Origin: Schleiferia thermophila
GTDB lineage: Bacteria > Bacteroidota > Bacteroidia > Flavobacteriales > Schleiferiaceae
Reading direction: 5' to 3'
Length of the DNA stretch: 64,000 nucleotides
NCBI RefSeq assembly: GCF_003337435.1
Contig: NZ_QPJS01000003.1
Span: forward strand, 186,001 to 250,000
Position 1 is the first letter of the stretch. The number at the start of each line of letters is the position of its first letter. Shown piece by piece: positions 57,229 through 64,000 of the stretch. The translations under genes and the position numbers were made by a program. The notes beneath the pieces are model-generated. The model worked only from the letters and a program-made list of their open reading frames with translations. It did no database searches and was not told where the DNA came from.

Positions 57229-57441
57229 AAAAAACAGTTGTTTTATTAGGGACAAACCTATATGTGTAAGAAAATGTCTATGTTACTATTGTATTAACAT
57301 TTGTAAAAGTTTGTTTTTGAGTAATTAAAAAACATCATTATTGAAAGTGCGATCAATTATCCAAATGAATAGGTGACGGGGATTACTGCGATTTTATACA
57401 GGTAGATATAAACTTTGCAGACTGAAGAAATGGATTGACTT

Positions 57442-58230
57442 ATGATTAACGAGGAAAAGGATATTCTCAGCAAAAGTGAACAGATACCGGTATTGGTGGA
57501 TTTTTGGGCTCCCTGGTGTGGCCCCTGTAAATTTCTTGGCCCGATCGTCGAAGAATTGGCCCGTGAAGCTGACGGAAAATGGGTTCTGGTAAAGGTAAAT
57601 ACCGATGAGCAACCTGAACTCATGCACAAATACAAAGTACAGGGAATCCCTACTCTAAAGCTTATTCACAAGCGACAGATTGTGGCTGAAAAAGTTGGTG
57701 CATTGCCAAAACACGAGCTCAGACTTTGGCTGGATGAACTCCTACCTACACCTGAAAAAGAAAGATGGTTGCAACTTCAGGAAAAACTGTCGGAAACAGA
57801 GCTTTCTGCTATGTACTCCGACCTTGAAAAATTTGTCAAGGAATATCCTATGCACAAGGAGGCTCGGAAGTTGCTGCTGAGAGCCTCTGTGCTTAAAACC
57901 CCGGAAGAGGCAATTCAAAAGCTTCAGCAATGGACTGATCTGAAGACCGATGAGGAATTAGTTCAGGACCTGATGTCAATCCATGAGTTTTTAACCTCGC
58001 CCTATGACCAAAATACGAAGGTTGATCACTACTTGAGAACTGCAGCAGAAGCTTTTCAATCCGGGGAGGCAGAAAAAGCTCTTAACCAACTGATTGATAG
58101 TCTTTTGTACGATAAAGAAGCCTATCAGCAACTTGCAAGGCGTGTATGTGTTGCTCTATTTCATCAGTTGGGAGAAAATCATGAGCTTAGCAAAAAGTAT
58201 AGGAGAAAATTTGGCATGTATCTTAATTGA
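57442..58230 (+). CDS. Thioredoxin-TPR fusion protein (CnoX/YbbN-like)
   Basis: 262 residues. Residues 10-110 form a thioredoxin domain with WCGPCK (Cys26, Cys29) and the cis-Pro GIPT near 73; residues 120-262 are helical repeats like the TPR part of YbbN/CnoX. The E. coli homologue acts as a redox-linked holdase that passes clients to chaperonins, but lacks the full active site; here both cysteines are present, so oxidoreductase activity is possible. No signal peptide is seen, so it is cytoplasmic. A terminator follows. Confidence 0.85.
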   Translation: MINEEKDILSKSEQIPVLVDFWAPWCGPCKFLGPIVEELAREADGKWVLVKVNTDEQPELMHKYKVQGIPTLKLIHKRQIVAEKVGALPKHELRLWLDELLPTPEKERWLQLQEKLSETELSAMYSDLEKFVKEYPMHKEARKLLLRASVLKTPEEAIQKLQQWTDLKTDEELVQDLMSIHEFLTSPYDQNTKVDHYLRTAAEAFQSGEAEKALNQLIDSLLYDKEAYQQLARRVCVALFHQLGENHELSKKYRRKFGMYLN

Positions 58231-58255
58231 AAGAACGAATTTGCACGTATTATGG

Positions 58256-58279
58256 ACCGGCATTAGCCGGTTTTTTGTT
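58256..58279 (+). terminator. Terminator after the Trx-TPR gene
   Basis: ACCGGC (58256-58261) / GCCGGT (58266-58271), 4-nt loop, T run after it. Confidence 0.75.
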
Positions 58280-58371
58280 TAATTATGAAAGTAAATAAAT
58301 AAACAAAAATCTTGTAAGTGGTTGGTAACTATACTTTTCTTAATGAGAAGTTAGGAAAGAATATGATTTTA

Positions 58372-58379
58372 TATATTTG
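58372..58379 (+). promoter_or_regulatory. Possible -7 element for the rhodopsin gene
   Basis: TATATTTG in a very AT-rich region 93 nt before the rhodopsin ATG. A good -33 element is not visible. The long A-rich leader (58390-58471) would be transcribed. Confidence 0.4.
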
Positions 58380-58471
58380 ATAATAAGCAATAAAAAAAAA
58401 TTTTTTTCATTTATTACGAAAAAAGAAAAAAAAATTATGTTTTATTAAATGCAATATTAAATTAAACAAAA

Positions 58472-59230
58472 ATGATAACAAATTTACTCGATGTCGTTAC
58501 CATCCCGGTAGACGATCCCGTAGCCTTCACCTTCTTTACCGGCTACATGTCCATGTTTGCAGCTTCCGTATTTTTCTTCATCGAAAGGGGGAGAGTACCG
58601 GACAAATGGAAGACCTCGCTGCTGGTATCAGGTTTGATCACCGGTATTGCCGCTGTGCATTACTACTACATGCGCGATTACTACGCAAACACAGGTTCAA
58701 ACCCAACGGCTCTGCGTTACATTGACTGGACGCTGACCGTACCCCTGATGTGCGTTGAGTTTTATCTGCTCACCAAACCGGCTGGTGCTACCAAAGGACT
58801 AATGTGGAGGTTGATCATTGCTGCTGTGTGGATGTTGGTATTTGGCTATATTGGCGAAGCTTTTAATCCAGAAGGTGGAAGCACAAGTCATAGTGTGCTA
58901 TACGGAGTTCTTTCTACTTTGGGTTATGTATATATCCTCTATCTAGCCTGGTTTGGCGAAGTGAAACAATTGGCCGAAAAAACCCAAAACCCAACTGTAA
59001 TTCGCGGAATTCGCACTTTGTCATGGTTTATATTGGTGGGTTGGGCCATTTATCCCATCGGATACATGTGTATGCCAGGCGGATGGTTAAATTTAGCCTT
59101 TGGATGGCAGCCAAGTGCCGTGGACCTGTTTTACAACATAGCTGATGCCATTAACAAAATAGGTTTTGGCTTGGTGGTGTATGGAATTGCTATTTCCGAC
59201 CTGGAAAAAGTAAAAGCACAAGCAGCTTAA
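58472..59230 (+). CDS. Light-driven proton-pumping rhodopsin, xanthorhodopsin-like
   Basis: 252 residues, seven membrane helices. Retinal lysine K229 lies in ADAINKIGFG with Asp225 four residues before it. Helix C reads RYIDWTLTVPLMCVEF: Asp85 (counterion/proton acceptor), Thr89 and Glu96 (proton donor) form the D-T-E motif of outward proton pumps. Met93 is at the spectral tuning position (green-absorbing type). His63 would pair with Asp85. The Asp-Lys distance (144) and Asp-to-Gly145 distance (60) match Salinibacter xanthorhodopsin (D96, G156, K240) as I recall it, so Gly145 may open a carotenoid antenna site. No retinal or carotenoid synthesis genes are in the window. Confidence 0.95.
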   Translation: MITNLLDVVTIPVDDPVAFTFFTGYMSMFAASVFFFIERGRVPDKWKTSLLVSGLITGIAAVHYYYMRDYYANTGSNPTALRYIDWTLTVPLMCVEFYLLTKPAGATKGLMWRLIIAAVWMLVFGYIGEAFNPEGGSTSHSVLYGVLSTLGYVYILYLAWFGEVKQLAEKTQNPTVIRGIRTLSWFILVGWAIYPIGYMCMPGGWLNLAFGWQPSAVDLFYNIADAINKIGFGLVVYGIAISDLEKVKAQAA

Positions 59231-59232
59231 CC

Positions 59233-59694
59233 ATGAATCCAGTAAAAGTTGAAAGAAGTGAGCCGGTTTATCCGGCTCATTTTTATATTAAGCCCTTTAT
59301 TGAGCTCACAGTAGAGATGCTGGACTGTGTCAGCAAGCACAATTACAGGCGATTGGCAGAGATCTGCGATGATGATTTTGGCATCATCGATATCGATGTG
59401 GATGGTGGCTCCAAAATAATCAGAGATCGGAAAGAATGGGAAGAGTGGTTTCAGGGGTTATTCCCTAAGCTAAGAGCAATGAATGCAAATACATGGAGTG
59501 AAATCACCGGCTATGAGGCACTCAAAGCGACAGATATGGGCTACAGTGTTGTAGATTTTAATCAGCTCCTGCAATTGCCCGATCGGATATTGTCTTTTCA
59601 GGTGATCGCGACCATCATCTGGAGATTGAAAGATGGCCAATGGAAGGAGTCCCGTTATCACAGTTCTTTAATAGGGGTAAAGGAAGTCAATTAA
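59233..59694 (+). CDS. NTF2-like/SnoaL-fold protein of unknown function
   Basis: 153 residues. The pattern of three helices (FIELTVEMLDCVSKHNYRRLAEICDDDF) followed by a curved sheet with IIDIDVDGGSKIIRDRKEWEEWFQGLF, ATDMGYSVVDF and ATIIWRLKDGQWKESRYHSSL fits the NTF2-like/SnoaL fold used by hydratases, isomerases and small-molecule binders. No catalytic residues can be assigned. It starts 2 nt after the rhodopsin stop, so they are very likely cotranscribed. No signal peptide. A role in retinal or carotenoid handling is an idea only. Confidence 0.65.
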   Translation: MNPVKVERSEPVYPAHFYIKPFIELTVEMLDCVSKHNYRRLAEICDDDFGIIDIDVDGGSKIIRDRKEWEEWFQGLFPKLRAMNANTWSEITGYEALKATDMGYSVVDFNQLLQLPDRILSFQVIATIIWRLKDGQWKESRYHSSLIGVKEVN

Positions 59695-59801
59695 CAAACT
59701 GTTTGGGTCTGGGATTTCCGGTGGTGCATGACGGGTTTAACGTTGGTTGTATGAAAAATTTACTTTTTGAAAAAGAAGATGCAGAAACAAAGAGAAAAAG
59801 G

Positions 59802-59809
59802 TAAATTTG
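59802..59809 (+). promoter_or_regulatory. Possible -7 element for the unknown gene pair
   Basis: TAAATTTG, 47 nt before the ATG at 59856, in an otherwise featureless 161-nt gap. Confidence 0.35.
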
Positions 59810-59855
59810 AAAACAATTGCGCAAGCTGAAGTTTTATATCTAAAATTCTCGAATT

Positions 59856-60179
59856 ATGCAGTGGAGACAAGGTGATGTATTGATCGAATCCATTCCTGAG
59901 GATGAACTCAAAGGTAAAGAGGCCAACTCAAATCTGTTAGTAAGAGGTGAAGGCCGCTATCATGGCCATTATGCCACAGGCAATGTAACTGTATTAAGTG
60001 ACGGATCCGAGATTTTTCTTCGGGTACATTCCAAAGCACAAATTGAACATCTGCATACTCAAACCCTATTGTTTACAGGAGAGCATGCACCTATTGATTT
60101 GCCAAAAGGAACTTACAGGATCATAAGACAGCGCGAGTACAATCCCTATCTGAAAGCAATAGAGCTCATTCAGGATTAG
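59856..60179 (+). CDS. Small conserved protein paired with DUF6745 gene
   Basis: 107 residues. No signal peptide or membrane helix. Histidine-rich conserved-looking spots: RYHGHYATG (35-42), HLHT (65-68), GEHAPIDLPKGTYRI (75-89) and RQREYNP (91-97). This set recalls small proteins found next to DUF6745 genes in other bacteria, with the same HGH, EH.PI.LP.G.Y and QREY.P pattern. The histidines could bind metal. The gene ends 1 nt before the DUF6745-like gene. No function known to me. Confidence 0.65.
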   Translation: MQWRQGDVLIESIPEDELKGKEANSNLLVRGEGRYHGHYATGNVTVLSDGSEIFLRVHSKAQIEHLHTQTLLFTGEHAPIDLPKGTYRIIRQREYNPYLKAIELIQD

Positions 60180-60180
60180 G

Positions 60181-61176
60181 ATGAAGGAAGCCAATGAACT
60201 TAAGAACTTACTGGCATTTTACTATTCGCTGGCAGAGCTTCCGGCTCCTGATTTTGTAACCATTTGTGATACGCCGAAAGAATTTCACCATCAGGTCCAA
60301 CGTGCCGCTTTGCGCGAAGACAAGACCCTTCACCAGTTCATGTTGGCGGCTTTTAGAAGTAAAGTACTCAGCGACCTTCATCGCCAACTGACTGCCAAAC
60401 ACCTCATCGAAAAGTACCACCGGCTTTTTAATGAAAAATACCGCGCCAAATTTGTCCAACTGAAAAACAACAGACATCAGATACGGCAGATTCTTTTCGG
60501 ACAACACACATCCCCCGGTATTTCGACCTTTGTGGTGAGCGACGATACCTTTCTGCTCACGGTTTTTGAAAGTGTATTTAGTGAGTTTATAGCCGAATTC
60601 TCAGAGCAACATCCTTTGACCGATATGGTGGGACTGTATGAAGAGCTTTCCCGGAATGGTTCATCGTTTTTTAGCTATCTCACCCGATATGAAGCTGTTA
60701 TATTGAGATGGCCTGATAATTTTCACGTCACACCAATGGGAATTTTTCACACACCGGATCAACCGTGCCTGTCTTGGAAAGATCAACGCTTTTATTTTTA
60801 CAACAACTGGCCCATATCTCCCGAATTTTATGAAAACCCAGATCGGGTTACCAAGACCATGGTAATGAGCGAAAAAAACGTCGAAAAAAGGCGAGCCTAT
60901 ATGGAAATTCTCGGCAGTAAGCGTTTTGCTGAACTGCTTGATTTAAGAGTAAGAGACCAGTCCATCGATCGCCAGGGTTATCTGGTAGAACTTTACCAAT
61001 CCAATCAACCTGATGATCTTTCGGGCGATTACATTCAGTTTGTAAAGGTCATCTGCCCAAGTACCGGTCGGGCGTATATGTTGTGTGTTCCTCCTGAAAT
61101 TAAGAGTGCGCTTCAAGCTGTGGCCTGGACTTTTGGGAAAGAACTGGATGAATATCAGCCGGTCATCGAAACTTGA
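60181..61176 (+). CDS. DUF6745-like protein
   Basis: 331 residues. The first 170 residues are mostly helical without a recognisable motif. The C-terminal part (about 190-331) shows the DUF6745 wording: HTPDQPCLSWKDQRFYFYNNW, SEKNVEKRRAYMEILGSKRF, VKVICPSTGRAYMLCVPPE, and AVAWTFGKELDEYQPVIET at the end. It is immediately preceded by the small histidine-rich protein gene, and the pairing itself is the main clue. Cytoplasmic; function unknown. Confidence 0.65.
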   Translation: MKEANELKNLLAFYYSLAELPAPDFVTICDTPKEFHHQVQRAALREDKTLHQFMLAAFRSKVLSDLHRQLTAKHLIEKYHRLFNEKYRAKFVQLKNNRHQIRQILFGQHTSPGISTFVVSDDTFLLTVFESVFSEFIAEFSEQHPLTDMVGLYEELSRNGSSFFSYLTRYEAVILRWPDNFHVTPMGIFHTPDQPCLSWKDQRFYFYNNWPISPEFYENPDRVTKTMVMSEKNVEKRRAYMEILGSKRFAELLDLRVRDQSIDRQGYLVELYQSNQPDDLSGDYIQFVKVICPSTGRAYMLCVPPEIKSALQAVAWTFGKELDEYQPVIET

Positions 61177-61270
61177 TCCGGAGAGTACAATCCCAAGCAT
61201 GCTCTGAGTCACAAAACTGATGTTTTGAAGGGTTTATCTTTGAGCTCTCTTCTTACACAATTCCAATGTA

Positions 61271-61486
61271 ATGAAAAAAATAAAGCCTGTTTATCTTAAA
61301 ACAATCGGAGCTGTGGCCGGGCTTGCCGGTGGTATGCTGTATTACTATCAGGTGGGTTGTATCAACGGATGTGCGATTTGGTCAAATATTTACACAGCAT
61401 CTGGATATGGCTTGTTGTTGGGGTATTTGGCAGTTTCTATGTTTGTGGCTGATAAAAAAGAAGTAAAAAGCGATGACCCATCTTGA
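61271..61486 (+). CDS. DUF6132-like small membrane protein
   Basis: 71 residues with two membrane helices (about 8-28 and 40-60). Between them lies YYYQVGCINGCAIWSN, with Cys30 and Cys34 in a CxxxC arrangement typical of the DUF6132 family. The 3' end overlaps the rhodanese gene by 14 nt and rhodanese overlaps the thioredoxin gene by 4 nt, so the three are translated from one transcript, and a role in thiol/sulfur handling at the membrane is an inference from that. Confidence 0.7.
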   Translation: MKKIKPVYLKTIGAVAGLAGGMLYYYQVGCINGCAIWSNIYTASGYGLLLGYLAVSMFVADKKEVKSDDPS

Positions 61487-61781
61487 TTCCAAAGAATTTC
61501 ACAGCAGATTGAATCAGCCCGATTACATTCTGATTGATGTGCGCACACCAGCTGAATATCAGCAGGGCCATATCAAAGGAGCCATTTTGGCAGATATTAA
61601 CAATCCTCCCGCCTTTATGGCAGAGGTGGAAAAACTGGATAAGGAAAAGCATTACCTGATTTATTGCCGCTCGGGCGCCCGATCTACAAGTGCCTGTATG
61701 TATATGGAAAAAATGGGATTTAAAAATGTATATAATTTGAGAGGTGGCATTCTTGAATGGGAATTTGACATCGAAAAATGA
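61473..61781 (+). CDS. Rhodanese-like domain protein
   Basis: 102 residues, a single rhodanese domain: IDVRTPAEYQQGHIKGAI (21-38) and the active-site loop YCRSGARS with Cys65. Such proteins move sulfane sulfur as a persulfide. No signal peptide is seen, so probably cytoplasmic. It overlaps DUF6132 upstream and the thioredoxin downstream. Confidence 0.9.
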   Translation: MTHLDSKEFHSRLNQPDYILIDVRTPAEYQQGHIKGAILADINNPPAFMAEVEKLDKEKHYLIYCRSGARSTSACMYMEKMGFKNVYNLRGGILEWEFDIEK

Positions 61782-62083
61782 GTACATTTCAAGAAATCAT
61801 CAACAGCCGTGAAATGGTGTTGGTAGATTTTTCAGCCGAGTGGTGTGGACCGTGCAAAATGCAGGCACCGATACTAAAAGAGCTGGCAGGCCATGTGCCG
61901 ACCGACAGGGTTAAAATTATCAAGATAGATGTGGACAAAAATCCAGCTCTGTCTGCCCAGATGCATGTCAGTGGTGTCCCCACTTTGATTTTGTACAAAA
62001 ATGGAAAACAAATTTGGAGACAATCGGGAATGGTTCCCCTTCACCATCTGAAAAACATCATTTACTCAAATTTGTCAGCCTGA
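61778..62083 (+). CDS. Thioredoxin
   Basis: 101 residues, a single thioredoxin domain with EWCGPCK (Cys23, Cys26), KIDVDKNPALSAQMHVSGVPTLILYKNG and the cis-Pro in GVPT. Reduces disulfides or persulfides. The ATG overlaps the rhodanese stop by 4 nt, suggesting it reduces the rhodanese persulfide. It is a second thioredoxin-fold gene near the Trx-TPR protein. Confidence 0.92.
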   Translation: MSTFQEIINSREMVLVDFSAEWCGPCKMQAPILKELAGHVPTDRVKIIKIDVDKNPALSAQMHVSGVPTLILYKNGKQIWRQSGMVPLHHLKNIIYSNLSA

Positions 62084-62185
62084 AGCCACTTATTTGGTTA
62101 TTTTCAGACAGGGGATTTGGAAGGTTTTAAAAAATCATTAAATAAAACAACGGTTTTACATCGACTAACAGACAAATTATTTATC

Positions 62186-62193
62186 TACATTTG
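62186..62193 (+). promoter_or_regulatory. -7 element for prs
   Basis: TACATTTG followed by CA; transcription would start near 62200, at the base of the hairpin at 62196-62210. Confidence 0.55.
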
Positions 62194-62195
62194 CA

Positions 62196-62220
62196 GCCCC
62201 TTTTTGGGGCTTTTATTTTT
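62196..62220 (+). terminator. Hairpin with T run between thioredoxin and prs
   Basis: GCCCC (62196-62200), T5 loop, GGGGC (62206-62210), then ten bases, nine of them T. Looks like the terminator of the DUF6132-rhodanese-thioredoxin unit, but it overlaps the predicted prs transcription start. Confidence 0.65.
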
Positions 62221-62241
62221 CTGTAAAACAAGGACAATAAA

Positions 62242-63174
62242 TTGATCCCAACCGCAAAAATTTTTTCCAGCAGAGGCTCCAGATATCTTGCGGAGCGAAT
62301 AGCGGATGCCTACGGGCAGCCTTTGGGCAAAGTGATATTCACAGAATTTAGTGATGGTGAATATCAGCCATCTTTTGAAGAAACTGTGAGGGGTGCTCGT
62401 GTCTTTCTGATCAGCTCCACACATCAGCCCAATGACAATTTGATAGAGCTGCTGCTGATGATTGACGCTGCAAAAAGGGCATCGGCCAAGCATATTACCG
62501 CAGTAATCCCTTATTTTGGTTGGGCGCGTCAGGACCGGAAGGACAAACCCAGAGTTCCGATAGGAGCTAAGTTGATGGCCGATTTGATTACAGCAGCGGG
62601 TGCCACGCGCATCATGACGATGGATCTGCATGCTGACCAGATTCAAGGTTTTTTCGAAATTCCCGTAGATCATCTGTACGCTTCTTCATTGTTTTTGCCT
62701 CACATAAAGGCCCAAAATATTGAAAATCTCACCATTGCCTCCCCAGATATGGGGGGCTCCAAAAGGGCAAATACCTATGCCAAGGCGTTAGGTGCAGAAG
62801 TAGTAATTTGCTACAAACAAAGGAAAAAGGCTAATGAAATTGAAAAAATAACCGTGATCGGCGATGTAAAAAACCGCAATATCATTCTGGTAGATGATAT
62901 GATTGACACTGCCGGTACCCTTACAAAAGCAGCGGACATGCTCATGGAGGAAGGAGCCCAAAGTGTAATGGCTTATTGCACCCACCCCCTGCTTAGTGGA
63001 GAGGCCTACGAAAAAATTGAACAGTCTTCTCTGTCTAAAGTAGTAGTTACGGATACCATCCCACTTAAAAAAATATCCAAAAAAATTGAAGTAATTTCAA
63101 TTGCGGAGATGTTTGCTTCGGTGATGAAGAAAGTTCATTATCACCAATCGATAAGTGATTCTTTTATAATATAA
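62242..63174 (+). CDS. prs: Ribose-phosphate pyrophosphokinase
   Basis: 310 residues, the usual length. It makes PRPP from ribose-5-phosphate and ATP. AKIFSSRGSRYLAERIA opens the protein, FSDGEYQP, YFGWARQDRK, the signature MDLHADQIQGFF and the PRPP-binding NIILVDDMIDTAGTL follow. The start appears to be TTG (62242): the family begins just before AKIF and no ATG is available there. An AAGGA-like purine run precedes it. rplY follows after 27 nt. Confidence 0.94.
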   Translation: MIPTAKIFSSRGSRYLAERIADAYGQPLGKVIFTEFSDGEYQPSFEETVRGARVFLISSTHQPNDNLIELLLMIDAAKRASAKHITAVIPYFGWARQDRKDKPRVPIGAKLMADLITAAGATRIMTMDLHADQIQGFFEIPVDHLYASSLFLPHIKAQNIENLTIASPDMGGSKRANTYAKALGAEVVICYKQRKKANEIEKITVIGDVKNRNIILVDDMIDTAGTLTKAADMLMEEGAQSVMAYCTHPLLSGEAYEKIEQSSLSKVVVTDTIPLKKISKKIEVISIAEMFASVMKKVHYHQSISDSFII

Positions 63175-63201
63175 AAAACCAACATAGTAATTTAAATTCC
63201 G

Positions 63202-63786
63202 ATGAAATCAATTCACATCAGCGCCAAAAAAAGAACAGAGCTAGGAGGCAACTCGGCTGCTCAGCTTCGCCGTGAAGATATGGTGCCATGTGTCCTGTAT
63301 GGAGGGGATGCACCAATTCACTTCTATGCACACAAAAATGCCTTCAGACACCTGGTCTATACCCCAGAGGTCAAAATTGCTGAAATCGATTTGGAAGGTG
63401 AAATTATAAAAGCTGTGATGCAGGACATACAGTTTGATCCTGTCACAGATGCGATCCTTCATATTGACTTCATGCAAATGGTTCCCGGCAGGCCGATTAC
63501 CGTAGAGATGCCCATCACTCTCACAGGTAATGCACGTGGGGTGCGCTTAGGTGGTAAGCTCAAATTGGTATTGAGAAAAGTAAAAGTTAGAGCACTGCCT
63601 GAAAATCTTCCGGATGCAATTGCTTACGACATTACCGAACTCAAAGTAGGTCAAAGCGTGAGAGTTTCAGATTTGCCTACCAACAACTATGAAATTCTCA
63701 ATGCTCCCACTGCTGTGATCTGTACCATCCGCACCACCAGAAATGTGGTCAAAGAAACCGAAGAGACCGAAGAAGCAACTGCTTAG
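63202..63786 (+). CDS. rplY: 50S ribosomal protein L25 (CTC form)
   Basis: 194 residues, i.e. the longer CTC/TL5 type with a second domain. KKRTELGGNSAAQLRREDMVPCVLYGG, HIDFMQMVPGRPITVEMPI and GVRLGGKLKLVLRKVKVRALPENLPD are typical. L25 binds 5S rRNA. The acidic end (KETEETEEATA) is common in this form. It lies between prs and pth, a conserved order. Confidence 0.94.
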   Translation: MKSIHISAKKRTELGGNSAAQLRREDMVPCVLYGGDAPIHFYAHKNAFRHLVYTPEVKIAEIDLEGEIIKAVMQDIQFDPVTDAILHIDFMQMVPGRPITVEMPITLTGNARGVRLGGKLKLVLRKVKVRALPENLPDAIAYDITELKVGQSVRVSDLPTNNYEILNAPTAVICTIRTTRNVVKETEETEEATA

Positions 63787-63814
63787 CAACTGGTAATACC
63801 TTGAATCGCTGCTG

Positions 63815-64000
63815 GTGAGGAAATTTCTGATTGCCGGGCTTGGCAATGTGGGTTCTGAATATGAGTTCACCAGGCACAACATAGGTTTTCTGACGCTCGA
63901 CCATTTGGCGCTAAGGTCGGGCGTCAATTTTGCACTTCAGCGTCATGCCTTCCTGGCTTCTTATACACTGAAGGGCCACAGCATTTATCTGATAAAGCCC
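63815..64000 (+). CDS. pth: Peptidyl-tRNA hydrolase, N-terminal part (cut by window edge)
   Basis: 62 codons to the window end. From GTG at 63815: FLIAGLGNVGSEYEFTRHNIGF, where His is the catalytic residue of the TRHN motif (residue 21), followed by ASYTLKGHSIYLIKP. Pth releases peptides from dropped-off peptidyl-tRNA. GTG is used because no in-frame ATG precedes the conserved core. 28 nt after rplY. Confidence 0.92.
   Translation, partial: MRKFLIAGLGNVGSEYEFTRHNIGFLTLDHLALRSGVNFALQRHAFLASYTLKGHSIYLIKP

Overview
The window looks like a chromosomal segment of a free-living, probably aquatic member of the Bacteroidota (Saprospiria/Chitinophagia-like; the genus cannot be read from the sequence). 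The evidence is a set of type IX secretion and gliding genes (gldB, gldC, a GldJ-like lipoprotein, PorP/SprF), secreted proteins with type A and type B T9SS sorting domains, many promoters of the Bacteroidota TAnnTTTG type, Bacteroidota-style GyrA, ClpC and ParAB, and an eIF1/SUI1-like protein. Nearly all of the DNA is housekeeping in character. I see no CRISPR array, prophage or insertion sequence.

Layout. 1-3213 (minus): an overlapping surface-polysaccharide set (WecA/MraY-like transferase, O-antigen ligase-like protein, outer-membrane barrel) running into the start of thiL. 3442-8095 (plus): M16 protease, EF-P, and an esterase with a carbohydrate-binding N-terminus. 8159-10708 (minus) is clpC, divergent from gyrA plus a TPR protein. 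14870-15790 (minus): SUI1-like factor, rpsT and two tandem tRNA-Glu. 16018-23495 (plus): mfd, PorP/SprF, GldJ-like, pssA, purS. 23611-28261 (minus): gyrB, an ECF sigma cassette, pdxH. Then come an AlgH-family protein, tRNA-Val and an acyl-CoA carboxylase beta chain. 31078-37535 (minus) is the chain parA-parB-DUF5683-dapB-lepB-WbqC-like plus an SH3 protein. 37603-39200 is a small AT-rich insert holding a methyltransferase and a decayed nucleotidyltransferase-like gene. suhB-gldC-gldB (minus) faces a tight plus-strand operon (barrel, nadE, YwqK-like, mnmA, S8 protease, FabK/NMO-like), followed by a 1166-residue T9SS type B protein, a SPOR protein, pyrH and frr. 53214-57228 (minus): DUF2200, a PID-CTERM-like microprotein and a large T9SS protein cut by an in-frame TAG. 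57442 to the end (plus): Trx-TPR protein, a xanthorhodopsin-type proton pump with an NTF2-like partner, an unknown gene pair, DUF6132-rhodanese-thioredoxin, prs, rplY and the start of pth.

How the parts fit. The barrel proteins, GldB/GldC/GldJ-like and PorP/SprF belong to the envelope and secretion machinery that would export the S8 protease, the 1166-residue protein and the 53.9-57.2 kb protein. The rhodopsin would add light-driven proton export. Its residue spacing matches xanthorhodopsin, including a glycine where the carotenoid antenna sits, but no carotenoid or retinal genes lie in this window.

The items I would look at first are the rhodopsin/NTF2-like pair, the Trp-to-TAG interruption of the T9SS protein together with its PID-CTERM-like neighbour (a 57-residue gene that is easily missed), and the decayed nucleotidyltransferase in the AT-rich insert. 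I do not see a clearly new multi-gene defence or metabolic system.
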